From Pseudidiomarina taiwanensis (GTDB lineage: Bacteria; Pseudomonadota; Gammaproteobacteria; Enterobacterales; Alteromonadaceae), in contig NZ_PIQG01000002.1 of the NCBI RefSeq assembly GCF_003987435.1, forward strand, positions 372,001-436,000: DNA of 64,000 nucleotides. Reading direction: 5' to 3'. Shown piece by piece: positions 49,501 to 60,234 of this stretch. Under the pieces are notes generated by a model, which saw nothing but the letters and a program-made list of their open reading frames with translations, was not told the origin of the DNA and searched no databases. Both the position numbers and the translations under genes were made by a program. The stretch's first letter is position 1. The number at the start of each line of letters is the position of its first letter.

Positions 49501-50759
49501 TTGGTAATCCTCTCTGGCACAGGTTTTGTATTCTCATTCTTACTGTAGAACCAGAGGAACACGAAGAATGCGAAGTACAAGAACGTAAACACTCGAGCAA
49601 AGAAGGTGTAGACCTCAGTTGCCGGTTTTAAGCCCAAATAGCCCAGCACAATAAAGCTGATTGCAAACACGGTTAAGTTGATTTTGTGGAAGGTCGAACG
49701 ATAACGAATCGAACGAACTTTACCGCGGTCAATCCATGGCAATGCGAACAAGAAAGCGATTGCACCGAACATCAGGATAACCCCCATCAACTTATCAGGT
49801 ACCGCACGCAAAATCGCGTAGAACGGCGTGAAGTACCAAACTGGAGCAATGTGTTCAGGTGTTTTCAAGGCGTTTGCCGGCTCAAAGTTTGGTGGCTCAA
49901 GGAACAAGCCGCCCATTGCTGGAGCGAAGAAAATCACATAGCAGAACAAGAACAAGAAGATACCGATACCGACTAAATCTTTAACGATAAAGTACGGGAA
50001 GAACGGCACTGAGTCGACGATGTCGTACTTCTTAGTGAAGCGCTCGTGGAATTTGAACTTCGGCTTCTCTTCTTCAGGCACTGAACCTTTTGGTTTCTTG
50101 GTTGGAATACCTTCTGGGTTATTCGAGCCCACTTCATGCAAAGCAATGATGTGGAGGAACACCAAGATCACCAAGACTAATGGTAAGGCAATCACGTGCA
50201 AGGCAAAGAAACGGTTCAAGGTTGCCCCTGAAATAACATAGTCACCGCGGATCCATAGGGTAAGGTCATCACCGATATACGGAATTGCGCCGAACAAGGA
50301 AATAATAACCTGCGCACCCCAGTACGACATTTGCCCCCAAGGCAGCAAATAGCCCATGAACGCTTCGGCCATCAATACCAGGAAGATCAGCATACCGAAT
50401 ACCCACAGTAGCTCCCGTGGCTTCTGATATGAGCCATAAAGCATACCGCGGAACATGTGTAAGTAGACCACCACGAAAAACGCTGAGGCACCGGTTGAGT
50501 GCATATAACGCAGAATCCAACCGCCCTCGATATCACGCATGATGTATTCAACTGAGGCAAAAGCGCCTTCAGCTGAAGGAACGTAGTTCATGGTCAACCA
50601 GATACCGGTAACAATTTGGTTCACCAGTACTAAGGTCGCAAGCACACCGAACAAGTACCAAAAGTTAAGATTCTTTGGCGCTGGGTATTGCGCTAAGTGA
50701 ATGTTCCACGTTTTGGTTAATGGGATGCGCTCGTCAAACCAAGCAATGAGTTTATTCAT
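49497..50759 (-). CDS. petB: Cytochrome b (bc1 complex)
   Basis: This 420-residue membrane protein oxidises ubiquinol and carries two b hemes. Heme histidines are in HSTGASAFFVVVYLHMFRG and ALHVIALPLVLVILVFLHIIALH. The quinol-site motif is in PILxW-like EHIAPVWYFTPFYAILRAVPDK (PVWY in place of the PEWY form). It is full length, not split as in b6f. Its start overlaps the petA stop as TAATG. Confidence 0.97.
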   Translation of the reverse strand: MNKLIAWFDERIPLTKTWNIHLAQYPAPKNLNFWYLFGVLATLVLVNQIVTGIWLTMNYVPSAEGAFASVEYIMRDIEGGWILRYMHSTGASAFFVVVYLHMFRGMLYGSYQKPRELLWVFGMLIFLVLMAEAFMGYLLPWGQMSYWGAQVIISLFGAIPYIGDDLTLWIRGDYVISGATLNRFFALHVIALPLVLVILVFLHIIALHEVGSNNPEGIPTKKPKGSVPEEEKPKFKFHERFTKKYDIVDSVPFFPYFIVKDLVGIGIFLFLFCYVIFFAPAMGGLFLEPPNFEPANALKTPEHIAPVWYFTPFYAILRAVPDKLMGVILMFGAIAFLFALPWIDRGKVRSIRYRSTFHKINLTVFAISFIVLGYLGLKPATEVYTFFARVFTFLYFAFFVFLWFYSKNENTKPVPERITK

Positions 50760-51349
50760 TATGCTTGCTCCCCGTCTTCACCAATCAAAATGGTCGTGTC
50801 GTTCACATAGTAGTGCGGAGGCACGACTAGGTTATATGGCGCCGGTACCCCTGAGAATACACGCCCAGCGATATCAAACTTGGAGCCGTGGCACGGACAG
50901 AAGAAGCCCGCTGCAATGCCTTCGACTTGCTCACCGAAATCAGTTTCTAAATACTGTGGTGAACAGCCAAGGTGGGTACAAATTCCAACCGCGACAAAGT
51001 ATTCGTCTTTGATCGCTCGACCTAAGTTGGTCGCATAGGCCGGCTGTTGCGGCTCTTCTGAATGCGGGTCACGCAACTGATCTGCCAGTCCCTCAAGGGT
51101 CGCTAGCATTTCTGGCGTGCGTCGCACAACCCATACCGGTTGGCCCCGCCACTCTTGGCGAACCAGTTGACCTGGTTCCATTTTCCCAATGTTCACTTCC
51201 ACCGGGGCCCCTGCGTTTTTGGCTTTTTCACTCGGGTTCCACGACGTAATGAAAGGAACGGCAACTCCGACCGCGCCCGCTGCTCCCACAACCGAAGTTG
51301 CGACAGTCAGAAAACGACGACGGCCTTTATCTACAGGCGCATTGCTCAT
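50759..51349 (-). CDS. petA: Rieske iron-sulfur protein (bc1 complex)
   Basis: This 196-residue protein has an N-terminal twin-arginine-like RRRFL followed by a membrane helix (VATSVVGAAGAVGVAVPFIT). The [2Fe-2S] ligands lie in CTHLGCSP and CPCHGSKFD, with the disulfide cysteines in the same boxes. It takes electrons from quinol. ATG 51349 (MSNAPVDKGRRRF) has a GGAG site; a longer frame from 51415 would use an unlikely start inside the structured leader. Confidence 0.97.
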   Translation of the reverse strand: MSNAPVDKGRRRFLTVATSVVGAAGAVGVAVPFITSWNPSEKAKNAGAPVEVNIGKMEPGQLVRQEWRGQPVWVVRRTPEMLATLEGLADQLRDPHSEEPQQPAYATNLGRAIKDEYFVAVGICTHLGCSPQYLETDFGEQVEGIAAGFFCPCHGSKFDIAGRVFSGVPAPYNLVVPPHYYVNDTTILIGEDGEQA

Positions 51350-51372
51350 CCACTTACTCTCCAGTTTGGACG

Positions 51373-51395
51373 CTTCACAGAACATTGCTGTGAAG
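51373..51395 (-). promoter_or_regulatory. Inverted repeat in the petABC leader (proximal)
   Basis: CTTCACAG-aacattg-CTGTGAAG is a perfect 8-bp inverted repeat located 24 bases before the petA start and just upstream of its ribosome site. It could be a protein-binding dyad or an mRNA hairpin. Confidence 0.55.
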
Positions 51396-51416
51396 TCAGT
51401 AATTAGCTGCTGCAAG

Positions 51417-51442
51417 GTTCGTGGAGAGAATGCCCCACGAAC
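51417..51442 (-). promoter_or_regulatory. Inverted repeat in the petABC leader (distal)
   Basis: GTTCGTGG-N10-CCACGAAC is a perfect 8-bp inverted repeat just downstream of the predicted petA promoter. With the proximal repeat it makes a leader with two dyads. Confidence 0.55.
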
Positions 51443-51461
51443 GGCAAAAAAATGCTCTCAG

Positions 51462-51490
51462 ATGATAAAGAAATGGCCCGATTTTTACAA
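51462..51490 (-). promoter_or_regulatory. Predicted petABC promoter
   Basis: On the minus strand TTGTAA (51485-51490), 17 bases, TATCAT (51462-51467). The transcript would have a leader of about 105 bases that includes both inverted repeats. Confidence 0.6.
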
Positions 51491-51500
51491 GGATAAAGAC

Positions 51501-51530
51501 AAAAAACCCGGCACAAGGCCGGGTTTTTTT
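51501..51530 (-). terminator. Rho-independent terminator after rpsI
   Basis: CCCGGC-acaag-GCCGGG flanked by A-run and T-run on both sides (AAAAAA ... TTTTTTT). On the minus strand it ends the rplM-rpsI transcript about 30 bases after the rpsI stop. Confidence 0.93.
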
Positions 51531-51558
51531 CGTAAACAGTCGATGACTGTCGGTAAGC

Positions 51559-51951
51559 TTAACGCTTCGAGAATTGTGGACGCTTACGTGCTTTGTGCAA
51601 GCCGACTTTCTTACGCTCGACTTGACGGGCATCACGAGTAACGTAACCAGCGCGACGAAGGTCACCACGAAGGGTTTCGTCATACTGCATTAACGCACGA
51701 GTGATACCGTGACGAACTGCGCCAGCTTGACCGCTTGAACCACCACCTTTAACAGTGATGTACAGGTCAAATTTCTCTAGCATTTCGACAAGTTCGAGTG
51801 GCTGACGCACAACCATACGTGCAGTTTCGCGACCGAAATACTCATCTAAGCTGCGGTTATTGATGCTGATGTTGCCGCTACCTGGACGCAAGAAAACGCG
51901 TGCAGTTGAGCTTTTGCGACGACCAGTACCGTAGTATTGATTTTCTGCCAT
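51559..51951 (-). CDS. rpsI: 30S ribosomal protein S9
   Basis: This 130-residue protein begins [21 protein letters not shown] and ends in the basic tail [11 protein letters not shown], whose last residues reach the P-site t[24 protein letters not shown] is the family signature. It follows rplM by 17 bases in the universal rplM-rpsI pair. Confidence 0.99.
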   Translation of the reverse strand: MAENQYYGTGRRKSSTARVFLRPGSGNISINNRSLDEYFGRETARMVVRQPLELVEMLEKFDLYITVKGGGSSGQAGAVRHGITRALMQYDETLRGDLRRAGYVTRDARQVERKKVGLHKARKRPQFSKR

Positions 51952-51968
51952 TGTTTTAATGCTCCGTC

Positions 51969-52397
51969 TTAAATTTCAAGTTGTTTAGGTTGCTGAGCAG
52001 TGTGTTTGTGCTCGGCACCCGCGTACACTTTCAGTTTACGGAACATGGCACGACCAAGTGGACCACGAGGCAACATACCTTTCACCGCTTTCTGAATGAC
52101 CATTTCTGGTTTCTTGGCGATCAACTTCTCGAAGTTGATTTCCTTGATACCACCTGGGTACCCAGAGTGAGAATAGTACATCTTGTCACTTGCCTTACGG
52201 CCAGTCACAGCGACTTTCTCAGCGTTGATGATGACAATGAAGTCACCAGTGTCGACGTGTGGGGTGTACTCTGGCTTATGTTTGCCACGCAAACGACGGG
52301 CAACTTCCGTTGCCAAACGACCTAAAGTTTTCCCTTCAGCGTCAATAACATACCAGTCACGTTGGACCGTTTCTGGTTTTGCAACAAATGTACTCAT
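51969..52397 (-). CDS. rplM: 50S ribosomal protein L13
   Basis: This 142-residue protein is E. coli length: [47 protein letters not shown] and the [20 protein letters not shown] signature. It is first of the rplM-rpsI operon. In E. coli L13 represses its own mRNA through the leader. A structured leader of about 100 bases is present here. Confidence 0.99.
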   Translation of the reverse strand: MSTFVAKPETVQRDWYVIDAEGKTLGRLATEVARRLRGKHKPEYTPHVDTGDFIVIINAEKVAVTGRKASDKMYYSHSGYPGGIKEINFEKLIAKKPEMVIQKAVKGMLPRGPLGRAMFRKLKVYAGAEHKHTAQQPKQLEI

Positions 52398-52499
52398 TGA
52401 GACTTTCTCTTTCTTAAAGGTTCACGACAGTAGTTCCGGGCTTCCCCGCGAACCACAACAATCAAATAAGTTTGATTAGTTGTACCTGTAACGTGGGCT
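52398..52499 (-). promoter_or_regulatory. Structured leader of rplM-rpsI (candidate L13 autoregulation site)
   Basis: On the minus strand the leader contains AATCAAA-ctta-TTTGATT, and then GGTTC pairing with GAACC around an inner GGGG/CCC region ending about 15 bases before the rplM start. Autogenous repression by L13 is known in E. coli; that this leader does the same is inference. Confidence 0.5.
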
Positions 52500-52505
52500 G
52501 CGCGG

Positions 52506-52534
52506 ATTATAGGGGAAAGGTTGTCATTGATCAA
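52506..52534 (-). promoter_or_regulatory. Predicted rplM promoter
   Basis: On the minus strand TTGATC (52529-52534), exactly 17 bases, perfect TATAAT (52506-52511), then a GC-rich discriminator CCGCGC as expected for a stringently controlled ribosomal promoter. Confidence 0.8.
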
Positions 52535-52546
52535 CTGTATTGCTGG

Positions 52547-54127
52547 TTATTTATCCGCCTGCGGTAGCGTTGGGAAGAGTACTTTTTGGATGCCCAGCAT
52601 TAACTCGAGTACTTGCCCCCATAAAGTCAGCAATTGCAGTGCTTCGGTGCCTTCGATTGCTGGAATCTCACCACGGTTAATACGCACTAATAGCGCCTGA
52701 TGGTCGGCGTGACGTTGCTGTTGGATCTGCATGACGACGGCCTCAAGCTCAGCACCTAACGGAGCGTCGATATCATGTAAGGCTTTAATTAAAAGCTGTT
52801 TTAAGGGGTCGCTCAGTGACTGTTGTAAGCGCGCGTGCTGGGACTGCTCTAATTGCTCAAGCACACGGCGTAAGTCGAACAAAAAGTGGCGCGAGCTACT
52901 CAACTCAACAAAGTCTTCGGCTTGCTCGCCTTGTAATTTGGTTTGACTTAACTTTTCCGAAAAGTCGGTAATCACCTGTAATAATTCGCCGGTGGCAACT
53001 TGATCACGGCGACTTTCGGCATCGATTTCATCGTGCAGCAAGGTTCGCAAGCGCAAGATATGCTGACGAAATACTCGCTGCTGTTCGTTTACCAGCGCCG
53101 CTACCCCCATGGCTGGAACTTCGAGTACCGTGCTATCAAGATAGCGTGCCTTACCGCTGCGAAATGGTGGCAAGCTGATCCAGCGCTCGATTAGAGTGAG
53201 CAGACGCTGGTCGCCAACCCGCATTAAAGCAAGCCCGAGAATATTAAATAAGCTGTGAAAAACCGCGAGATCAGTGGCTAGGTTGACACTACTGGGGTCG
53301 CTGACCAACCAAGTGGTAAACCACCACAGTGGTTGCAGTAACGCCAATGCCACCAGCGCAGTGACCACATTCATCATCACATGAATTGCAGCCAAACGTT
53401 TCGCATTTGGGGTGGCGCCAATACTGGCAAGCACTGCCATCATGGTGCTCCCCAAGTTGGCACCGATGACGAGCGCTGCACCCACATAGGGCGAGAAAAT
53501 TCCGCTCACAGCAGCCGATAAAATAATCGCCAAGGATGCGGATGAAGATTGCAATAAAGCGGTCAGCAAGAACCCGCTCAGTAGCGCATAGCCAATTGCG
53601 GCAAAGCTTTGCGCCTGAAATTGATCCAGCGGTAACCAGGCTACCGCATCAGCAAAACCGCTTTGCAACAAGTCGAGACCAACAAATAAAACCCCAAAAC
53701 CGGCCATCGCAAGACCAATATTCGACCATTTGCGATCGCCATTGGTCAGGCGCAGTAGCATACCGACCCCGATCATCGGCAAGGCCAGCGCGGTGACTTT
53801 GAATTGCAGCCCGACAAGCGCCACAATCCAAGCCGTGACGGTCGTTCCAACGTTACTCCCAAAGACAACCCAGGCGGCTTGCTTAAGTCGCAACATGCCG
53901 GCATTGGTAAAGCCAAGTAAGGCCACCACCACCGCACCAGAAGATTGTACCAGCGCGGTCATCAGAAACCCCGAGGCCGCAGCTTTCGCACGCGTTTGGG
54001 TTGAGCGCTCAAGAAAACCGCGCAAATGATTCCCCGCAGCTGCTTTTAAGCCATCAGTGAGCAAACTCATGCCCAATAGCAACAGGCCGAGGCCACCAAG
54101 TGCGGTTGCGATCTCGGAGTAATTCAT
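52547..54127 (-). CDS. Na/Pi cotransporter family protein (NptA/YjbB-like)
   Basis: This 526-residue protein has an N-terminal membrane domain with two inverted PF02690-type repeats (GLGLLLLGMSLLTDGLKA, ALVQSSGAVVVALLGF and ALLQSSSASLAIILSAAV hold the QSS signatures). About nine helices extend to residue 300. A C-terminal cytosolic PhoU-like helical region (about 340-520) follows. The family moves phosphate with sodium, in bacteria often outward. Its start overlaps the zapE stop as TAATG, so it is co-expressed with zapE. It is not at this place in E. coli. Confidence 0.93.
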   Translation of the reverse strand: MNYSEIATALGGLGLLLLGMSLLTDGLKAAAGNHLRGFLERSTQTRAKAAASGFLMTALVQSSGAVVVALLGFTNAGMLRLKQAAWVVFGSNVGTTVTAWIVALVGLQFKVTALALPMIGVGMLLRLTNGDRKWSNIGLAMAGFGVLFVGLDLLQSGFADAVAWLPLDQFQAQSFAAIGYALLSGFLLTALLQSSSASLAIILSAAVSGIFSPYVGAALVIGANLGSTMMAVLASIGATPNAKRLAAIHVMMNVVTALVALALLQPLWWFTTWLVSDPSSVNLATDLAVFHSLFNILGLALMRVGDQRLLTLIERWISLPPFRSGKARYLDSTVLEVPAMGVAALVNEQQRVFRQHILRLRTLLHDEIDAESRRDQVATGELLQVITDFSEKLSQTKLQGEQAEDFVELSSSRHFLFDLRRVLEQLEQSQHARLQQSLSDPLKQLLIKALHDIDAPLGAELEAVVMQIQQQRHADHQALLVRINRGEIPAIEGTEALQLLTLWGQVLELMLGIQKVLFPTLPQADK

Positions 54128-55242
54128 TAGGCTTTATGCGCCTTAGCTAAGTAATCGTGGCTCTGCATTTCTTGTAAGCGACTGATGCAGCGCTTAAATT
54201 CAAAATTCAATTTACCCTCACTATATAACTGCTCCAGCGGGACCTCGGCCGACATGATCAGCTTAACCCGGCGCTCATAAAACTCATCGACCAAGGCAAT
54301 AAATCGACGTGCGGCATCATCATTGTGGAGCCCCATTTGCGGTACCGCGCTGATCAGGACAGCGTGATACAGTCGCGCAATTTCAATATAGTCGGTTTGC
54401 GAACGCGGACCACCACAAATGGCCGCAAAATCAAACAGCACCACGTCATCGGCTTCGAGTCGGACGGGGATATGGCGACCATTAATTTTGATCTGGCCTT
54501 TTTTATTGCGACTTTTATGGTCCGGCGCCAGCTCGGCGAAGTAGCGCTCGAGGTTAGCATCTGCCTCGGCGTCAGCCGGAGCATGATAAATTTCCGCCCG
54601 GGTTAGGGTGCGCAAGCGATAATCGACACCGCTGTCGACATTGATCACCTCACAATGTTTATTCAGCAATGCAATCGCGGGCAGAAAACGCTGTCGCTGC
54701 AAGCCATTCCGATAGAGCTCATCGGGGATAATATTTGAGGTTGCAACCAACACCACCCCACGCTTAAACAACTCTTGCAGCAGGGTCCCGAGTAACATGG
54801 CATCGGTAATATCCTGCACAAAAAACTCGTCAAAACAGAGGATTTGAGTTTCCGTGGCAAGTTTCTCAGCAATCAATGGCAACGGATCGCTGCGGCCTTT
54901 GAGCAGTTTCAATTCGGCATGAATGCGGTGCATAAAGCGATGAAAGTGAACCCGTAATTTGCGCTCAAATGGTAAGGCTTCATAAAAGGTGTCGACTAAA
55001 TAAGTTTTACCGCGACCGACCCCACCCCAAAAGTAAATCCCTTGAGGCGGCTGAGCACGCTTGCCAAGGGCTTTGTGGATGAGCTGAGAAAACGCACCGC
55101 GCTGTTGCTGCTGATTGTAGGTAATGAGCTCATCATACAAGCGCTGCAAGGCTTCAACTGCACGCTGTTGGGCGGCATCGGCACTGAACCCTTTGTGTTC
55201 GAGGTCATGCTGATATTTTTGCAAAGGAGTGAACTTTTGCAT
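54127..55242 (-). CDS. zapE: Cell division ATPase ZapE (AFG1 family)
   Basis: This 371-residue AAA-type ATPase has Walker A FWGGVGRGKTYLVD (about residue 75), Walker B LCFDEFFVQDITDAM and the sensor region VVLVATSNIIPDELYRNGLQR. ZapE associates with the Z-ring under stress in E. coli. ATG 55242 (MQKFTPLQKY) is favoured; an in-frame GTG at 55254 adds 4 residues. It is divergent from zapG, as in E. coli (yhcM/yhcB). Confidence 0.95.
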   Translation of the reverse strand: MQKFTPLQKYQHDLEHKGFSADAAQQRAVEALQRLYDELITYNQQQQRGAFSQLIHKALGKRAQPPQGIYFWGGVGRGKTYLVDTFYEALPFERKLRVHFHRFMHRIHAELKLLKGRSDPLPLIAEKLATETQILCFDEFFVQDITDAMLLGTLLQELFKRGVVLVATSNIIPDELYRNGLQRQRFLPAIALLNKHCEVINVDSGVDYRLRTLTRAEIYHAPADAEADANLERYFAELAPDHKSRNKKGQIKINGRHIPVRLEADDVVLFDFAAICGGPRSQTDYIEIARLYHAVLISAVPQMGLHNDDAARRFIALVDEFYERRVKLIMSAEVPLEQLYSEGKLNFEFKRCISRLQEMQSHDYLAKAHKA

Positions 55243-55283
55243 TGTGACTACCACTTCACCTTGATTCTAGATTATGCTTATAG

Positions 55284-55313
55284 GCAACAGTTTATCACGT
55301 TGCATACTGTTGC
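55284..55313 (+). promoter_or_regulatory. Inverted repeat abutting the zapG ribosome site
   Basis: GCAACAGT (55284-55291) and ACTGTTGC (55306-55313) are perfect 8-base inverted arms 14 bases apart; the second arm touches the AAGGAG ribosome site. It could be an operator between zapE and zapG or an mRNA hairpin limiting zapG translation. Confidence 0.45.
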
Positions 55314-55324
55314 AAGGAGTAATT

Positions 55325-55753
55325 ATGAGTTGGATCGTCGGAATTTTGTTGGTCATTGTTGGTGCAGTGATTGGATTTTTTGTCGCCCTTTACTGGCGTA
55401 ATGAGCATTCTGAGGAAGCCCGGCTCAGCGAAGAGGTCAATCAAAGCAAGCAGCAGCTGCAAGCTTACCAGCAAGAAGTCGCCGAGCATTTTGCGACGGC
55501 TCAAGCCTTAGTTGAGCAACTGGAAGAGACCCAAGAAAAATTGAAGTCTTACCTAAAACACAGTTCTGAGCTGTTGCAGCAAGAACAAAGTCAACCGAGC
55601 TTGCCCTTCTTTGCCGAAGACACCATGCGCCAGTTACGGATGGCAAGTCGTCTGCAAGATGACCGCAAGCGTGACGAAGGCAAGACCGAACAGAACCCTC
55701 CACGTGATTACAGTGATAAAAAATCAGGCCTGTTTAGCCCCTCAGATTCATAA
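55325..55753 (+). CDS. zapG: Z-ring associated protein ZapG (YhcB/DUF1043)
   Basis: This 142-residue bitopic inner-membrane protein has an N-terminal helix (WIVGILLVIVGAVIGFFVALYW) followed by a coiled-coil of about 60 residues (EEARLSEEVNQSKQQLQAYQ). A conserved LPFFAEDTMRQLRMA segment and a disordered tail follow. In E. coli YhcB/ZapG couples envelope growth and division. The ATG 55325 has a strong AAGGAG 5 bases upstream; longer upstream frames are rejected. Confidence 0.93.
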   Translation: MSWIVGILLVIVGAVIGFFVALYWRNEHSEEARLSEEVNQSKQQLQAYQQEVAEHFATAQALVEQLEETQEKLKSYLKHSSELLQQEQSQPSLPFFAEDTMRQLRMASRLQDDRKRDEGKTEQNPPRDYSDKKSGLFSPSDS

Positions 55754-55798
55754 TTCTTTGCCACTTTTTTACGTTACATCTTGAAACAACTTGCTGGC

Positions 55799-55825
55799 GA
55801 ACTTATCTACTTCTTATCAGTCTCT
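55799..55825 (+). promoter_or_regulatory. Candidate sigma-E promoter of degQ
   Basis: GAACTT (55799-55804), a 16-base spacer and TCTCT (55821-55825) match the spacing and -35 of the E. coli degP sigma-E promoter (GAACTT-N16-TCTGA). The -10 matches 3-4 bases. It lies 37 bases before degQ. Confidence 0.55.
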
Positions 55826-55861
55826 TGCTAAGTAACAAGTCCTGATAAGGAGTAGGTTTTA

Positions 55862-57211
55862 ATGAACGCTAAATTTCTTGCCGTATGCGCGCTTGTTGGC
55901 GCGTTTGTAATGCAGCCCGTCAGTGCCAATATTCCTTTTTTCAGTAGCTCTGACGAAACCCCAACCCTTGCCCCGATGCTGGAGGAAGTCACCCCAGCAG
56001 TGGTCAATATTTCGGTCAAAGGTTCGCGCGAAATTCGCCAGCGCGTACCCGATATGTTCCGCTTTTTCTTTGGTCCAAATGGTCCGCGGGAGCAAGTTCA
56101 AGAACGTCCGTTCGAAGGCTTAGGCTCGGGTGTCATCATCGATGCTGAGAAAGGCTACGTGGTGACCAACCATCATGTGATTGATGATGCCACTGAAATC
56201 GTGGTAACCCTAAAAGATGGGCGGCGCTTCGATGCGACTGTGGTCGGCAACGATGAGCGCTCAGATATTGCGCTGATTAAAATCGAAAACGGTGAAGACC
56301 TCACTGCTATCGAAATCGGTAAATCATCAGATTTGCGCGTCGGTGACTTTGTGGTTGCCATCGGCAACCCATTTGGCCTGGGTCAAACCGTCACCTCTGG
56401 GATTGTCAGTGCATTAGGTCGCAGTGGCTTAGGTATTGAAGAAGTTGAAAACTTCATTCAAACCGATGCTGCGATTAATAGCGGTAACTCAGGCGGTGCC
56501 TTGGTCACCCTCGATGGCGAACTAGTCGGCATAAACACCGCAATTCTTGGCCCAAATGGCGGCAACATTGGGATTGGCTTTGCCATTCCATCAGACATGA
56601 TGCGCGACTTAGTCGATCAAATTATTGAGTTTGGTGAAGTACGGCGCGGTATCTTAGGTGTGCGTGGTAACGATTTAACCCCAGAAGTTGCCGAGGCCTT
56701 AGGCATTGATGCCAACTACGGAGCCTTCGTCTCAGAAGTGATTGAAGATGGCGCAGCAGCGCGCGCTGGACTGGAGTCAGGTGACGTAATCATCGCCGTC
56801 AATGGCGAGAAGGTTCGCGTATTTGCTGACTTGTTCGCCAAAGTGGCCACCATTGGTGCAGGGCGTGAAGTGGATATCACCGTGATTCGCGATGGTAAAA
56901 CTAAAACCTTTACCGCCACCCTTGCAGCCGAAGAAACCTCAGTGACCGCTGAAAGTATTCATCCCGCCCTCGAGAGCGTGACGCTGGCGGTTGCAGAGCA
57001 AGGCGGTGTGCAAATCACTGAAATCGAAGAGGGTTCAATCGCCGCTCGTTACGGTCTTCGTCAAGATGACATCATTTTGGCCGTGAATCGAGTGCGCGTG
57101 AATAACATCAGCGACCTGCGAGCAGCGGTCGACAACGCGGGGAGCGTACTTGCGCTTAACATTCGCCGCGGCAACTCTTCACTGTATCTGGTTTTACGCA
57201 GTGCACGCTAA
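55862..57211 (+). CDS. degQ: Periplasmic serine protease DegQ/DegP (HtrA)
   Basis: This 449-residue protein has a Sec signal peptide (MNAKFLAVCALVGAFVMQPVSA). The trypsin-like protease domain has His105 (TNHHVIDDA), Asp135 (SDIALIKI) and Ser210 (GNSGGALV), the same numbers as mature-length alignments of DegP. Two PDZ domains follow (about 265-355 and 365-449). It degrades misfolded periplasmic proteins. Ribosome site AAGGAG. A sigma-E-like promoter upstream suggests envelope-stress control. It is followed by a strong terminator and then degS. Confidence 0.96.
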   Translation: MNAKFLAVCALVGAFVMQPVSANIPFFSSSDETPTLAPMLEEVTPAVVNISVKGSREIRQRVPDMFRFFFGPNGPREQVQERPFEGLGSGVIIDAEKGYVVTNHHVIDDATEIVVTLKDGRRFDATVVGNDERSDIALIKIENGEDLTAIEIGKSSDLRVGDFVVAIGNPFGLGQTVTSGIVSALGRSGLGIEEVENFIQTDAAINSGNSGGALVTLDGELVGINTAILGPNGGNIGIGFAIPSDMMRDLVDQIIEFGEVRRGILGVRGNDLTPEVAEALGIDANYGAFVSEVIEDGAAARAGLESGDVIIAVNGEKVRVFADLFAKVATIGAGREVDITVIRDGKTKTFTATLAAEETSVTAESIHPALESVTLAVAEQGGVQITEIEEGSIAARYGLRQDDIILAVNRVRVNNISDLRAAVDNAGSVLALNIRRGNSSLYLVLRSAR

Positions 57212-57237
57212 CGAATCCTCATTCCTTAGCTGCTTTC

Positions 57238-57269
57238 GAGGGCAGCAAAAATGCTGCCCTCTTTTTTTT
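57238..57269 (+). terminator. Rho-independent terminator after degQ
   Basis: GAGGGCAGC-aaaaat-GCTGCCCTC followed by eight T residues. It uncouples degS from degQ transcription. Confidence 0.97.
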
Positions 57270-57320
57270 GAAAAAATGCTATGCTAACAGTCAATTTTTC
57301 AAATACACCAGAGGTTTGCC

Positions 57321-59650
<2,330 letters not shown>

Positions 59651-59911
59651 TTAGCTTAACAGCGCTAGTTTCTTTTCACGCTGCCATTCGGTCGGCGTGT
59701 AGGTGCGCATAGACACTGCATGCAGCTCGCCCGAGCTAATCAGATCGCGCAGCGGAGCATAAATGACTTGTTGTTTTTTAACTCGACTTAAATCTGCAAA
59801 GACTTCGCCAACTGCGAGAATGCTGGCATGATTGCCGTCTAACTTTATTTTCAATTCATCAAGCTCAAGCTCCGCTTCAAGTCGGCTTTGAATTTGCTCT
59901 GCAGTAATCAT
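59651..59911 (-). CDS. ibaG: BolA-family protein IbaG
   Basis: This 86-residue BolA-fold protein contains the family core LKIKLDGNHASILAVGEVFADLSRVKKQQVIYAPLRDLISSGELHAVSMRTYTP, with the His that can bind iron-sulfur clusters with monothiol glutaredoxins. It overlaps mlaB as ATGA and is translated with the mla genes, immediately upstream of murA. Confidence 0.95.
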   Translation of the reverse strand: MITAEQIQSRLEAELELDELKIKLDGNHASILAVGEVFADLSRVKKQQVIYAPLRDLISSGELHAVSMRTYTPTEWQREKKLALLS

Positions 59912-60234
59912 GATTCGCTATTCTGCTCCGTTTTAGTTTGCTCAAACTGAACGAGATCGCTTACCCCACTGAGCTCCACAATTGCGCGGAGTTGGGCGTT
60001 TGGGTTAAGCAAAATCAATTGTCGTTGGTGCTGTTGCAGGCGCCGCTGCAGTTGCAGCAACATTGCCACCCCAGCACTATCGACCAGCTGCACTTGCGCA
60101 AGTTCAATCGCTAAATCGCCCTCACCCTCAAGCCAATGCTGGCAGTCTTGCCAGAGAGTGGGAACGGTATCGCGATTGAGTTCACCCGTAAAGGCAATTT
60201 GCGAACTATTAACACGCTTCCAGCTACTTGGCAT
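59908..60234 (-). CDS. mlaB: Phospholipid transport STAS-domain protein MlaB
   Basis: This 108-residue single STAS domain (IAFTGELNRDTVPTLWQD, LAIELAQVQLVDSAGVAMLLQLQRRLQ) stabilises the MlaFEDB ABC transporter. DSAG holds the conserved Ser. Start overlaps the mlaC stop as TAATG. Order mlaF-E-D-C-B is complete in this window. Confidence 0.94.
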   Translation of the reverse strand: MPSSWKRVNSSQIAFTGELNRDTVPTLWQDCQHWLEGEGDLAIELAQVQLVDSAGVAMLLQLQRRLQQHQRQLILLNPNAQLRAIVELSGVSDLVQFEQTKTEQNSES

